Positions 24,642-34,248 of a DNA stretch of 36,706 bases are shown here, piece by piece. Position 1 is the first letter of the stretch, and each line of letters starts with the position of its first letter. This DNA is from an uncultured Pseudomonadota bacterium (lineage in GTDB: Bacteria; Desulfobacterota; Desulfobacteria; Desulfobacterales; Desulfobacteraceae). Under the pieces are notes generated by a model. The model did no database searches. It saw only the letters and a program-made list of their open reading frames with translations, and was not told the DNA's origin. Made by a program: the position numbers and the translations under genes. The DNA is taken from NCBI GenBank assembly GCA_937880875.1, contig CALGRI010000106.1, positions 1 through 36,706 of the forward strand, written 5' to 3'.

Positions 24642-26333
24642 TTAAATACAGGTATTACATCTGTTACAGTCAATCATAGGGCAGGCGGGTGATTTTTTTC
24701 CTTGTCTGGATTTTACAAATTCTTTTGCAAGGAAATCTTTTTTGACTCGATTGTCAAGAAAATCCCAGGGCAGAGGGGTATCAACGGGTGTTTCCTGATA
24801 GACAATTGAATCACAATAGGCTTTGTTCTGCTTCATGGTAAAGGACCAGCCATTCTTTAACGCTGATTCGATGAGGTCTGAAGCCTTTTGATCTCCACGG
24901 GAAAGAAGGGCATGAATTTTTGCTTTTCTCAATGATTCTACATTGATTTTTACATTGGCGATTTTTTTCAAGCCTTGCCGGATAAGTGCGACTCTTTTTT
25001 TTAATGTGGCTTCATCTGTCATTCCAGCCCATTGAAACGGGGTAAATGGTTTAGGAATAAACGGGTTGACACTTAAGGTAATGGTTCCGATTTTCTTTTG
25101 TTTTTTTGATGCCTCAAGAAAAACAGATTTAATGTTTTTTGTGAGATCCACGATGGCCAGAATATCCTGATCCTGTTCAAAGGGAAGGCCGATCATAAAA
25201 TAGAGCTTTAAATTCATGATGCCAGCATTGACAAGCCTTTGGGCGGCACAAAGAATATTTTGTTCATCAATGTTTTTATTAATAATATTGCGCATCCTTG
25301 CTGATCCTGCTTCCGGGGCAATGGTTGCTGTTTTTACCTTTGCGGCTGAAAGTGCAGTGATAAATTCATGGGTCAGCTTATCTGCCCTTAGGGATGAAAA
25401 TGAGAGTTTAAAATTGTGTTTCAAACCATAGTCGCAGATATTTGTTATGTCGGGATGATCTGCAATAGCTGAACTGACCAGTCCTATTTTATCTGTCTTG
25501 CCCGTGGCAGTATCCATGGCCCTATAAATATTTTCAGCAGGATAAATTCTGGGTGGCCTGTAAATAAATCCTGCACTGCAGAATCTGCACCCATGAGGGC
25601 AGCCTTTAAGGGTCTCTATAAGAAAGGTATCCTTAAAAGCAGTTTCAGTGGTGAGAATACTGGTGGCTGTTGTAATTGTGTCAAGATTTTTAAGGTATTG
25701 CACCTTGATTTGAAATGGATTTTTATCATTGTGAAGAGCGGGTACATAGGCACCGGGTATTATTTTTTCCAGGCTGTGTAAAAAAGAGTTTTTATCGATT
25801 TTTTTTAAAAATTTATCAAAAAACGGTTCAAGTAAGCATTCTGCTTCTCCTAAAAGGAAACAGTCAATAAAAGGGGCAATGGGTTCAGGGTTTAAGAAAC
25901 AGGCGACTCCCCCTGCAACCACCAGGGGGTGGGTGTGGTTTCGATCGGGCGATCGCAAGGGGATGCCTGCTTTTCCAAGGAGTTGAACAATGTGGATAAA
26001 GTCGTTTTCAAATGATATTGAAAACAGAATGATATCAAATTTATTAAGGGTTAAACCGCTTTCAAGACTTTTGACCTTAAGGTCACACTTAAGACCTTGT
26101 GCTTTCTGCTTTGGGTCTGGCATAAAGACCCTTTCGCAGGCTAAAAAATTAATATTATTTGCAATCCTGTATACGGTTTGAAATCCCAGGCTGGACATGC
26201 CTGCCTTATAAGTATTGGGATACACAAGCGCTGCTTTTATAAAGCCTTTACCTTTTTTAACAATGGCTCCTTGTTCCAGAATCTTATTTTTATTTGAGCC
26301 ATAATTCCAAGGTGGTTTGAGCCTTTTTCCCAT
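24642..26333 (-). CDS. B12-binding-type radical SAM protein of unknown function, appended to the dcw cluster
   Basis: The protein has 563 residues. The N-terminal third looks like a cobalamin-binding-type Rossmann fold (KAALVYPNTYKAGMSSLGF, later VVAGGVACFLNPEP and LLGEAEC), although the classical DxHxxG cobalamin motif is not evident. The radical SAM cluster motif CPHGCRFC is at C245/C249/C252, followed by a TIM-barrel region with APEAGSARMR. The extreme C-terminus holds four more cysteines (C551, C556, C559, C562), which could bind another cluster. It resembles the uncharacterised B12-binding/radical SAM family found in many anaerobes, which in some genomes is joined to a DUF2344 partner; no such partner is present here. 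It starts four bases after the ftsZ stop and so is the last gene of the cell-division operon. Reaction and substrate are unknown. Confidence 0.88.
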   Translation of the reverse strand: MGKRLKPPWNYGSNKNKILEQGAIVKKGKGFIKAALVYPNTYKAGMSSLGFQTVYRIANNINFLACERVFMPDPKQKAQGLKCDLKVKSLESGLTLNKFDIILFSISFENDFIHIVQLLGKAGIPLRSPDRNHTHPLVVAGGVACFLNPEPIAPFIDCFLLGEAECLLEPFFDKFLKKIDKNSFLHSLEKIIPGAYVPALHNDKNPFQIKVQYLKNLDTITTATSILTTETAFKDTFLIETLKGCPHGCRFCSAGFIYRPPRIYPAENIYRAMDTATGKTDKIGLVSSAIADHPDITNICDYGLKHNFKLSFSSLRADKLTHEFITALSAAKVKTATIAPEAGSARMRNIINKNIDEQNILCAAQRLVNAGIMNLKLYFMIGLPFEQDQDILAIVDLTKNIKSVFLEASKKQKKIGTITLSVNPFIPKPFTPFQWAGMTDEATLKKRVALIRQGLKKIANVKINVESLRKAKIHALLSRGDQKASDLIESALKNGWSFTMKQNKAYCDSIVYQETPVDTPLPWDFLDNRVKKDFLAKEFVKSRQGKKSPACPMIDCNRCNTCI

Positions 26334-26336
26334 TTA

Positions 26337-27590
26337 TCAGTCAGCTTTTCTTCTAAGAAATGTCGGTACCTCCAGATCATTATTATCAAACGGGATTGAA
26401 TTGTAATCATTTAGAATGTCATAATCTCCAACCGCTTTTTTATGTTTAACGCTGACAGGATTGTCAAATTCATTCCAGTTTGCAAGCTCCTCCTGGGAAG
26501 GAATTCTCAATTGTCCCCGGGCAATGGTTCCAGCAGATTGTGTAATGGGCTGGGCTGCTGTCCCTGGCTGTTGATATGCAATGGGTTGGGCCATGGGATC
26601 AAAATGGTGTATGTTATCGGATCCTTTTACCTCTTCAGAGTCAATACCTGTGGCAATGACTGTAATTCTTATTTCATCTCCCAGTTCCTCATCAAATGTC
26701 TGGCCCCAGATGATGTCTGCATCATCTCCGACTTCCTTGTAAATCCTGTCAGATGCTTGTGTCATCTCATCAAGGGTGATATCAGAACTGGATGTAATGT
26801 TCATTAACACCCCTTTTGCACCGGCTATAGAAATATCTTCAAGAAGTGGATGGGAAATAGCCCTTTCAGCAGCTTCAACAGCACGGTTTTCTCCTGATGC
26901 AATGCCAATACCCATCAATGCTTTGCCTGCTTTTTGCATGGTGGTTCTGACATCTGCAAAATCAAGATTGACATGGCCCGGCATCATAATCAGGTCTGTA
27001 ATACCCTTTACAGAATGGTGGAGAATTTCATCTGCTTTAATAAACATATCAACCATTTTAGCACCTTTGGTTGCAATTCCCCTGAGCCGGTCATTTGGAA
27101 TGATAATGACGGTATCTGTAATCGCATGAAGTTTTTCAAGGCCTGCAAGGGCCTGTTTTTCTCTTTTTTTGCCTTCAAAGGAAAATGGTTTAGACGCAAC
27201 AGCCACAGTCAGTATACCAAGATCTCTACAGATTTCAGCAATAACCGGGGCAGCTCCTGTTCCAGTACCACCCCCAAAGCCTGCTGTAATAAAGACCATA
27301 TGGCTGTCCTCTAACGCCTGCCGCAGTTCAGATGCACTTTCCTCTGCTGCTTGCTGACCCTTTTTCGGATCAGCACCAGCGCCAAGTCCTTGTGTCAGTT
27401 CTTTCCCAATCTGAATTTTTACTTCAGCCCTGGATGCTTCAAGCGCCTGGACATCAGTGTTGGCAACAATGAATTTTACACCTTTGAGTTTCGCATCAAT
27501 CATGTTGTTCACTGCATTGCCGCCGGCACCGCCAACGCCAATAACCTTGATTTTTGCTGATTTTTCGTTTTCCACATAAGAGAAAGCCAT
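26337..27590 (-). CDS. ftsZ: cell division GTPase FtsZ
   Basis: The 417-residue tubulin-like GTPase polymerises into the Z-ring at midcell. The tubulin signature GGGTGTG is at 106-112, with the N-terminal GGAGGNAVN nucleotide loop and the T7 synergy loop NLDFADV. A variable linker leads to the conserved C-terminal tail ending VPTFLRRKAD, which binds FtsA and other partners. I take the ATG at 27590, not the GTG six bases upstream, because a strong AGGGGGG lies just before it at normal spacing and the GTG itself sits inside that purine run. The gene is 18 bases downstream of ftsA. Confidence 0.98.
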   Translation of the reverse strand: MAFSYVENEKSAKIKVIGVGGAGGNAVNNMIDAKLKGVKFIVANTDVQALEASRAEVKIQIGKELTQGLGAGADPKKGQQAAEESASELRQALEDSHMVFITAGFGGGTGTGAAPVIAEICRDLGILTVAVASKPFSFEGKKREKQALAGLEKLHAITDTVIIIPNDRLRGIATKGAKMVDMFIKADEILHHSVKGITDLIMMPGHVNLDFADVRTTMQKAGKALMGIGIASGENRAVEAAERAISHPLLEDISIAGAKGVLMNITSSSDITLDEMTQASDRIYKEVGDDADIIWGQTFDEELGDEIRITVIATGIDSEEVKGSDNIHHFDPMAQPIAYQQPGTAAQPITQSAGTIARGQLRIPSQEELANWNEFDNPVSVKHKKAVGDYDILNDYNSIPFDNNDLEVPTFLRRKAD

Positions 27591-27608
27591 TTTCACCCCC
27601 CTAAAAAA

Positions 27609-28835
27609 TTAAATTATATTTTTAAACCACTGTTTCATCCTGTTTAATACTCCGGTAAACCCTTGAACTGGTGCGTCGTTCAAATTAGTTCGACAGCTTG
27701 CCCTGGAACCTAAAAGGACAAGCCCGACACCCGTTGCATAGGCCGGGTTTTTAACAATATCTTTCAGCCCCCCAACTTTATTGGGTTCGCCAATTCGTAC
27801 AGGCACATTGAAAACAGACTCTGCAAGTTCATTGATGCCGTCAAGAAGCACGCTTCCACCGGTGAGGACAAACCCTGCCGGGAATGAATTTTCAAGTCCA
27901 TTGGAGAACAATTCTTTTTGTAAAAGAGAAAAAATTTCTTCCATCCTGGGCTCAAGGATTTCAGCTAGAATCCTCTTGGAAAGTTTTTTAGGGGATCTTC
28001 CCCCAACACCCGCTACCTCTATGGTTGCTCCGCTTTTTACATTTTCCGGGATACAGGTGCCATGTTCGTTTTTTATTTTTTCAGCTTCCGGCAGCGGTGT
28101 TCGAAGGCCGATGGAAATATCATTGGTTAGGTTGTTTCCACCCAGAGGGAGGTTATATATAAATTTTAAATTATTGTTTTTGAAAAGGGCCAAATCAGTT
28201 GTTCCGCCACCCATATCAGCGACAACACATCCCAGTTCCTTTTCTTCATCTGTAAGAACTGCTTCGCCCGAGGCCAAAGATTCAAGGGCAATGTCACAAA
28301 CTTCAAGGCCTGCCTTATTGCAGCACTTGACAATATTTCTGGCTGAAGTTACTGCACCAGTGATAATGTGAATATTGGCTTCAAGACGGATGGCTGTCAT
28401 ACCCACGGGATTTTGAATGGATTCCATGTCATCAACAATAAATTCCTGGGGGATGACGTGAAGAATTTCTCTGTCGGCTGGAATGGCAATTGCTTTTGCT
28501 GCATCGATGACGCGGTCAACATCCTGTGCTGTAATTTCACGGCCCTTGATAGCGATAAGCCCATGGGAGTTAAGACCTTTTATATGATTCCCTGCAATAC
28601 CCGCATAAACAGATGAGATATCACATCCGGCCATTAGTTCTGCTTCTTCTACGGCTTTTTTTATTGAATCCACAGTTGATTCAATATTGACAACAATTCC
28701 TTTTCTAAGTCCCGTGGATGGGTGGGAGCCGACACCAATAATGTTGATTTCGTCTTCGAGCATTTCCCCTACAACGGCCATAATTTTGGTTGTTCCGATA
28801 TCCAGGCCCACAATTATCTTTTCATTTCCCTGCAA
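27609..28835 (-). CDS. ftsA: cell division protein FtsA (TTG start)
   Basis: The 408-residue actin-family ATPase anchors FtsZ filaments to the membrane. Actin-like phosphate loops are visible (VGLDIGTTKI near the N-terminus, VADMGGGTTDLALF in the middle, GFVLTGGSVLLDG near the C-terminus). The protein ends in an amphipathic helix (LNRMKQWFKNII), the usual membrane-targeting sequence. The start is TTG at 28835-28833, supported by AAGGGGGCG eight to ten bases upstream; no in-frame ATG exists nearby. The ftsQ stop is one base upstream, so translation is probably coupled. Confidence 0.97.
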   Translation of the reverse strand: MQGNEKIIVGLDIGTTKIMAVVGEMLEDEINIIGVGSHPSTGLRKGIVVNIESTVDSIKKAVEEAELMAGCDISSVYAGIAGNHIKGLNSHGLIAIKGREITAQDVDRVIDAAKAIAIPADREILHVIPQEFIVDDMESIQNPVGMTAIRLEANIHIITGAVTSARNIVKCCNKAGLEVCDIALESLASGEAVLTDEEKELGCVVADMGGGTTDLALFKNNNLKFIYNLPLGGNNLTNDISIGLRTPLPEAEKIKNEHGTCIPENVKSGATIEVAGVGGRSPKKLSKRILAEILEPRMEEIFSLLQKELFSNGLENSFPAGFVLTGGSVLLDGINELAESVFNVPVRIGEPNKVGGLKDIVKNPAYATGVGLVLLGSRASCRTNLNDAPVQGFTGVLNRMKQWFKNII

Positions 28836-28836
28836 A

Positions 28837-29712
28837 TTACGCCCCCTTTTCTAAATCGTTGCGAAGAGCATTGTTGAGTTTTGTTTTGATAAACACTTTT
28901 TTAATATTAAAAAGATCCATGGAGCAGATTGTTTTGTCGGGAAAGTTTTTATCAATATATTCACTAATATTTTTTGCTTTAGTCAGTTTTGCTTTAAAAT
29001 TATCAAACCCCAGTTTAATTTGAACTATTCCTTGACCGCCTATGGGTTGCTGATTATAAATATCCCTGGCTTCAATGGTGACTCCGGTATTTTTATCTCC
29101 ATTTATTTGCCTTATATTAATGCAGTCCACTGATTGTAAAAAATTCATGGTGGAATTAAATAAAGTCCCATTGAACAGATACTGGTTATTGACACTTGTA
29201 AGATCAAGCCCCGTGATAACGGGTAAATTTTTTATATTATCATTAAGAGGGCTGTATTCTTTAAAAGGGCTTCCCTGGGTATTAATTAAAATATCAGCCA
29301 GGTTTTCAATTTTAACAATGGCCAGGGGTTCATGCTCAATAATGGATATGGACAGCACGGAATCCAGATTTCTTTTTACACTGGCTGACTGAATCCAGGG
29401 ATGGGAAATAATTTGCTTTTCAATGGAAAATAAATTGATCGCCAGAATATTTTTTTCAAAGGTCAGGTCTGCAAGCTTGAGAATGTCTTCTTTTAAAACC
29501 TGGTTTGTCCCTGAAATTTCAATTTTTTTAATATTAAAAAAAGGTGACTGGGTAATAAAATCGTAAATAAATATCGATACAAGGCTTAAGACACTGATAA
29601 ATACCAAAGTCATGACATATTTAAGACAAACCGCAATGCCGGACTCGGAATTTGCATCCTTGCCGTCTTTGGCCTCAGGTTTATACCTGTTGGGTTGAAT
29701 TTTTTTACTCAC
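28837..29712 (-). CDS. ftsQ: cell division protein FtsQ/DivIB (GTG start)
   Basis: The protein has 291 residues: a basic cytoplasmic N-terminus, one membrane helix (about 29-50) and a POTRA domain (from about 57, NIKKIEISGTNQVLKED). A beta domain with the usual family pattern HPWIQSASVKRNL follows. It acts in the periplasm in the FtsQLB divisome complex. The start is GTG at 29712-29710, inside the end of murB (eight-base overlap), with GAGG and GGAAG upstream. Sequence identity in this family is low, so the call rests on architecture, motif and position before ftsA. Confidence 0.94.
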   Translation of the reverse strand: MSKKIQPNRYKPEAKDGKDANSESGIAVCLKYVMTLVFISVLSLVSIFIYDFITQSPFFNIKKIEISGTNQVLKEDILKLADLTFEKNILAINLFSIEKQIISHPWIQSASVKRNLDSVLSISIIEHEPLAIVKIENLADILINTQGSPFKEYSPLNDNIKNLPVITGLDLTSVNNQYLFNGTLFNSTMNFLQSVDCINIRQINGDKNTGVTIEARDIYNQQPIGGQGIVQIKLGFDNFKAKLTKAKNISEYIDKNFPDKTICSMDLFNIKKVFIKTKLNNALRNDLEKGA

Positions 29713-30625
29713 CTTCCAGCCTCACTTCTGTTTCTAACTTAATTTGGTATTTTTTAAATACAATCTCTTGGATATGTTGTTTTAATAAAAGGATATCTTC
29801 ACAGCTTGCATTGTTGGTGTTTACAATAAAATTTGCATGTTTTTCAGATACCATGGCGTCATTGATCCTCATCCCTTTAAGCCCTGATTTTTCAATCAGT
29901 TCCCCGGCAGATTTTCCCAGGGTTGGATTTTTAAAAAAACACCCAGAGCTGGCAGCGGAAACAGGCTGGCTATCATTTTTTATGGTAAGGTTTTCTTTAA
30001 AGCATTCTTCTATTTGTACCCGGGATTTTTCCTTTAATATTAAGGTTGCTGACACGATAATGCCCGGGTGATTAAGTCGGCGGTAAGAAAAATCAAGGTC
30101 TTTTTTCCCCATGGTTTCAAATGCCAGGGTATTTTTGTTTAATATATCAATGGATTCAACAATATCTGACATTTCCCAGGATTTTGTTCCGGCATTCATC
30201 ATAATGGCACCCCCGACAGTCCCGGGTATTCCTGCGGCATATTCGAGTCCGGAAAGCGAGTTGCGGATGGCAAACTGACAGACACTTGATAACCGCTCTC
30301 CTGCTTCAACATAAATGGTTTTTCCTTGAAGGTCAGCCTGGGTAATATGGATTTTAGATTTTAAAAACTTTGTAATAACCACAAGACCCCGGATGCCTTT
30401 ATCTGTAATTAAAATATTGGTGCCGCCCCCAAAAATAGTGACTGGAATACCAAGAGTTGAGGCTTTTTCTAATAATTTTTTTAATTCCAGTTTGTCTTTT
30501 GGCATTGCAAGAAGATCAGCCGGGCCTCCGATTTTAAAGGAGGTATATTTTTTCATTGGCTCATCAACAAGAAGTTTGAACTCTTGAGCCAGTGTTGAAA
30601 CAGCCGTGTTTTCTCTTGTTACCAT
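29705..30625 (-). CDS. murB: UDP-N-acetylenolpyruvoylglucosamine reductase MurB
   Basis: The 306-residue FAD enzyme reduces UDP-GlcNAc-enolpyruvate to UDP-MurNAc with NADPH. FAD-binding motifs are clear (FGGGTNILITDKG at 65-77; GLEYAAGIPGTVGGAIMMNAG around 126-146). An active-site Arg lies in SYRRLNHPG (180-188). The proton-donor motif written GSFFKNP in E. coli reads GCFFKNP here, so Cys229 stands where Ser is catalytic in E. coli. The short length without the E. coli-specific loop fits type II MurB. It starts nine bases after murC and overlaps ftsQ; no ddl gene lies between murB and ftsQ as it does in several other phyla. Confidence 0.97.
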   Translation of the reverse strand: MVTRENTAVSTLAQEFKLLVDEPMKKYTSFKIGGPADLLAMPKDKLELKKLLEKASTLGIPVTIFGGGTNILITDKGIRGLVVITKFLKSKIHITQADLQGKTIYVEAGERLSSVCQFAIRNSLSGLEYAAGIPGTVGGAIMMNAGTKSWEMSDIVESIDILNKNTLAFETMGKKDLDFSYRRLNHPGIIVSATLILKEKSRVQIEECFKENLTIKNDSQPVSAASSGCFFKNPTLGKSAGELIEKSGLKGMRINDAMVSEKHANFIVNTNNASCEDILLLKQHIQEIVFKKYQIKLETEVRLEGE

Positions 30626-30634
30626 GTTTTGCCT

Positions 30635-32002
30635 TTACAATATTTCAAGCAGTTTTTCTCCAAGGGTATAAATGTCTCCGGCACCAAGTGTCAGAACAAC
30701 ATCTCCCTTTTTTAGTTTATGGGTAATCATGGATAAAGCCTGGTTAAAATCAGGTGCATAAGTGACCTCTTTATGTCCATGTTTTCTGATACCTTCGCAT
30801 AGGCATTGGGCATCAACCCCTTTAATTTCTTTCTCGCTTGCCGCATAAATCGGGAGTACAATCAGAATATCGGATTGGTAGAAAGAGCGGGTGAATTCAT
30901 GAAACAATCCCTGGGTACGGGTGTATCTATGGGGCTGGAATACAACAATCAGTCTTTTGCCCATACTGCTTTCCCTGATTGCAGTCAGGGTTGCCATGAT
31001 TTCTGTTGGATGATGGCCATAATCATCTATTACCAGGATTCCCTTTTTTCTCCCCTTGATTTCAAGTCGCCTTTTTACGCCTTCAATCTGTTCCAATGCT
31101 TTTTTAATTGTTTTAAAGGATATGTTCAGCTCAAGCCCCGTTGCAATGGAAGCAAGTGCATTGGAGATATTATGCTTTCCGGCAATATTTAGATTAATGT
31201 CACCCAATAGTTTTTCATGGTGGAAAACTTTAAAGAAACTCTTGTTGCCCATAAATGAAATTTCCCTGGCCCGCAGATCAGACTGGGCCGTCATACCAAA
31301 GGTGGTATATCTGACCTTTAACCTGGGAAGGATATCCTGGACATGTTCGTTATCAAGGCAGAGAATGGCAAGGCCATAAAAGGGAACGGAGTTGATAAAC
31401 TGAACAAATTTATCTTTGATATCTTCAATATCTCTGTAAAAATCAAGGTGTTCAAGATCTATATTGGTGACGACGGCAATGGCAGGTGCATACTTTAAAA
31501 AAGATCCGTCGCTTTCATCGGCTTCAGCAACAATATATTCGCCTTTGCCATGCAATGCATTGGTATCAAGCCCTTTGAGAAGGCCTCCAATAATTACTGT
31601 GGGATCAAGACCGGCAGTGTTGAGGATTTGAGAAATCATGGAAGTGGTGGATGTTTTGCCATGGGCACCTGAAATAGCAATGGAATATTTGATCCGCATT
31701 AACTCTGCCAGCATTTCAGCCCGTGGAATAATAGGAACTAAAAGTTCTTTTGCGCGAACCACTTCTGGATTATCACCCGTAATGGCCGTAGAGGTGACCA
31801 CCACGCTGGCACCGGCTATCTGCTCCTTACTGTGTCCTTGAAAGATGATGCCGCCATGTTTTTCAAGTCGTTTGGTAATGGGGGAGAGCTTTAAGTCAGA
31901 TCCAGACACTTTATAGCCAAGATGTATAAGCAGTTCTGCAATCCCGCTCATGCCTATGCCGCCGATTCCAACAAAATGGATATGGTAATTTTTTTGATAC
32001 AT
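30635..32002 (-). CDS. murC: UDP-N-acetylmuramate-L-alanine ligase MurC
   Basis: The 455-residue cytoplasmic Mur ligase adds L-Ala to UDP-MurNAc at the cost of ATP. The N-terminal Rossmann motif FVGIGGIGMSGIAELL is at 10-25 and the ATP loop GAHGKTSTT at 112-120. The central-domain segment EADESDGSFLKY and the C-terminal-domain segment DDYGHHPTEI are present as in the family. The ATG is four bases after the murG stop. Confidence 0.98.
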   Translation of the reverse strand: MYQKNYHIHFVGIGGIGMSGIAELLIHLGYKVSGSDLKLSPITKRLEKHGGIIFQGHSKEQIAGASVVVTSTAITGDNPEVVRAKELLVPIIPRAEMLAELMRIKYSIAISGAHGKTSTTSMISQILNTAGLDPTVIIGGLLKGLDTNALHGKGEYIVAEADESDGSFLKYAPAIAVVTNIDLEHLDFYRDIEDIKDKFVQFINSVPFYGLAILCLDNEHVQDILPRLKVRYTTFGMTAQSDLRAREISFMGNKSFFKVFHHEKLLGDINLNIAGKHNISNALASIATGLELNISFKTIKKALEQIEGVKRRLEIKGRKKGILVIDDYGHHPTEIMATLTAIRESSMGKRLIVVFQPHRYTRTQGLFHEFTRSFYQSDILIVLPIYAASEKEIKGVDAQCLCEGIRKHGHKEVTYAPDFNQALSMITHKLKKGDVVLTLGAGDIYTLGEKLLEIL

Positions 32003-32005
32003 GGC

Positions 32006-33136
32006 TTAACCCTTAATATCCTTTGTTTTTAAAATATGATTTGCTATTTTTTCATCTGCGTCAGGCATGGCAAGCTGCCTTGACATTTGGGCCATGTGGT
32101 CAAGCCTTTCTTTGTTTTCGATCAGATCTTCCATCTTTTCTTTTAAGGCATGTCCCGTGAGTTCATTATCTCTTATCATTACAGCTGCTCCTTGTTCTTC
32201 AAGGGCTTTTGCATTATAGGTCTGGTGGTCGTCAGCTGCATGGGGGAAGGGGATTAGAATGGCAGGCAGGCCCTTGATACACAGTTCTGAAATAGTTCCT
32301 GCACCCGCCCTTGTGATTACAAGATCTGCCATGTCCTGAAGCTGTGGCATGTTATGGAAAAAAGCTTTGGTTGCTGCATTGATTTTCAGGCGGTTGTATC
32401 GCTGTAAAATTTCAGATTCATCATTAATGCCGGTCTGATGAATAATATTGAATTTGTCAGTATCCGTCATCAATTCAAGGGCATCCATGAATGCAGTGTT
32501 AATGCTTGTGGCACCCTGGCTTCCACCTGTGACAAGCAGGGTAAATTTGTCTGGATCAAAATTATTTAAATTCAGGTTATCTTCAGATTCAATACTTTCA
32601 GTTTTTCTAACAGGGTTTCCCACATAATTCACTTTTGGGTTGTGGGCAAACCCTTTTGTTTTTTTGAACGATGTGAAAATGGTTTTGGCAAATCCTGACA
32701 ACAGGCGGTTTGTCAATCCGGGGAAAGCGTTTTGTTCCTGGATGGCAGTTGGAATTCTGAAGATCCAGGCTGCCAGTACAATGGCAAAGGATGAAAAGCC
32801 TCCGACTCCCAGGACAAAATCCGGTTTAAAACTTTTCATGATTACCATGGACTGGATCAGAGAAATAAGGATAATGCTAATGGAGAAGGCTTTGCTGAGA
32901 AGGTTACCGCCTTTAATGGGCTTTGAGAATATAGCTTTGTGGGCATACCCGTATTTTTCAAGGGTTTGGATCTCAAAGGGTGCAGTGGTGCCAACAAAAA
33001 GAATATTCACGTGATGGTTGGTCTGTTCAACCATTGGGGCAAGTATCCGGTCAAGGGCCTGGGCAATGGCAATTCCCGGAAACAGGTGTCCGCCCGTCTT
33101 TCCACCGGCTATGATTATGTTAAGCACTTTTTTCAT
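32006..33136 (-). CDS. murG: lipid II synthase MurG (GlcNAc transferase)
   Basis: The 376-residue GT28 glycosyltransferase transfers GlcNAc to lipid I on the cytoplasmic face of the membrane. The N-terminal G loop GGKTGGHLFPG is at 11-21, followed by LVTGGSQGATSIN and the donor-binding region TRAGAGTISELCIKGLPAIL with the DDHQTYNA motif. A hydrophobic patch around residues 75-95 fits membrane association. The gene starts 17 bases inside the end of ftsW. Confidence 0.98.
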   Translation of the reverse strand: MKKVLNIIIAGGKTGGHLFPGIAIAQALDRILAPMVEQTNHHVNILFVGTTAPFEIQTLEKYGYAHKAIFSKPIKGGNLLSKAFSISIILISLIQSMVIMKSFKPDFVLGVGGFSSFAIVLAAWIFRIPTAIQEQNAFPGLTNRLLSGFAKTIFTSFKKTKGFAHNPKVNYVGNPVRKTESIESEDNLNLNNFDPDKFTLLVTGGSQGATSINTAFMDALELMTDTDKFNIIHQTGINDESEILQRYNRLKINAATKAFFHNMPQLQDMADLVITRAGAGTISELCIKGLPAILIPFPHAADDHQTYNAKALEEQGAAVMIRDNELTGHALKEKMEDLIENKERLDHMAQMSRQLAMPDADEKIANHILKTKDIKG

Positions 33137-34247
33137 GATCTTTGGATGCCCCGATATTCATTAAAATTCCCATGGCTGCCATATTTATCACAAGGGAAGT
33201 TCCCCCATAACTGATAAAGGGCAGGGTAAGACCTTTTGTCGGCAGAGCCCCTAAAGCAACTCCTGTGTTGATGATGACCTGAACTCCGATATAAATGGTA
33301 AGTCCAGCAGCTGTTATGGCACCAAAAAGAGTCTTTGAGTTTTTGGCAATCTGGATTCCTTTTAATAATAAAATTAAATACAGGGACAAAACAGTGAGTA
33401 CACCTATCAACCCCAGTTCTTCCCCGATAATTGAAAAAATAAAGTCTGTGTGGGGTTCTGGAAGGTAATGCATTTTCTGCATGCCAAGACCAATGCCTTT
33501 TCCGAAAATGCCTCCTGAACCAAATGCTTTTAAAGAATGGGTGATCTGGTACCCCGTATTATAGGGGTCATCCCAGGGATTTAAAAATGAAAGAATCCTT
33601 TCCAGACGGTAGTCAACCTTATAAACCCAGAAATACATAATGGGGATCAGCAAAGGAGCCGGGGAAAGCAGATGGAAGATTTTAACCCCTGCAACAAACA
33701 TCATTCCCCATGTGATTATCCCTAACACAACAATCGTCCCAAAATCTGGCTGGATAATGATCAGGCAGGCAAACAGAGCATAAATCAATGCATGGGGGAA
33801 AAACCCAATGGAAAATTTTTTTACCATATCCTGTTTTTTGGAAAGGGAATATCCAAGGAAAAGTATGAGGGCAAGTTTTGCAAATTCTGACGGTTGAAAG
33901 GTAAATCCACCCAGATTCAGCCACCTGTGGGCACCGCCGGCCTTAATATTTAATGCTGGGACAAGTACTGCCACAAGCATTGCAATGGCAGTAAAAAGGA
34001 TGATATAGGAAATGCTTTTGTAAAGTTTATATGGAAAAGAGGCTGCAACAAACATGACACAAAGGCTGATGCCCAAAAACAGAGCCTGCTTTTTCATATA
34101 GTAAAATACCGTATTATGGCTTTCCATGCTAATGGCGGAACTTGCTGAATAAACCATGATAATACCGATCCCGGAAAGAAGAAGAACAGGGAAAAGAATG
34201 CTTTTTTCACTGAAAAAGGGATGTATGGTTTTTGTTTGTCGGGCCAT
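33120..34247 (-). CDS. ftsW: SEDS peptidoglycan glycosyltransferase FtsW
   Basis: The 375-residue polytopic SEDS protein polymerises lipid II at the septum together with its cognate class B PBP. Hallmarks are YSASS in the first helix, LPEPHTDFIFSIIGEELG in the large periplasmic loop (with the Asp of HTDF expected to be catalytic) and PFISYGGTSLVINM near the C-terminus. I prefer the ATG at 34247 (protein begins MARQTKT), one base after the murD stop and with GGA about nine bases upstream. The ATG at 34268 would add seven residues but has no ribosome binding site. The 3' end overlaps murG by 17 bases. Confidence 0.95.
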   Translation of the reverse strand: MARQTKTIHPFFSEKSILFPVLLLSGIGIIMVYSASSAISMESHNTVFYYMKKQALFLGISLCVMFVAASFPYKLYKSISYIILFTAIAMLVAVLVPALNIKAGGAHRWLNLGGFTFQPSEFAKLALILFLGYSLSKKQDMVKKFSIGFFPHALIYALFACLIIIQPDFGTIVVLGIITWGMMFVAGVKIFHLLSPAPLLIPIMYFWVYKVDYRLERILSFLNPWDDPYNTGYQITHSLKAFGSGGIFGKGIGLGMQKMHYLPEPHTDFIFSIIGEELGLIGVLTVLSLYLILLLKGIQIAKNSKTLFGAITAAGLTIYIGVQVIINTGVALGALPTKGLTLPFISYGGTSLVINMAAMGILMNIGASKDHEKSA

Positions 34248-34248
34248 C

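Noticed and set aside
27594-27596. GTG start for ftsZ
   Set aside because: It lies inside the GGGGGG run that serves as ribosome binding site for the ATG at 27590, and FtsZ homologues usually start near the latter.
27781-28371. 196-residue plus-strand ORF
   Set aside because: Antisense shadow of ftsA, which has clear actin-family motifs on the minus strand.
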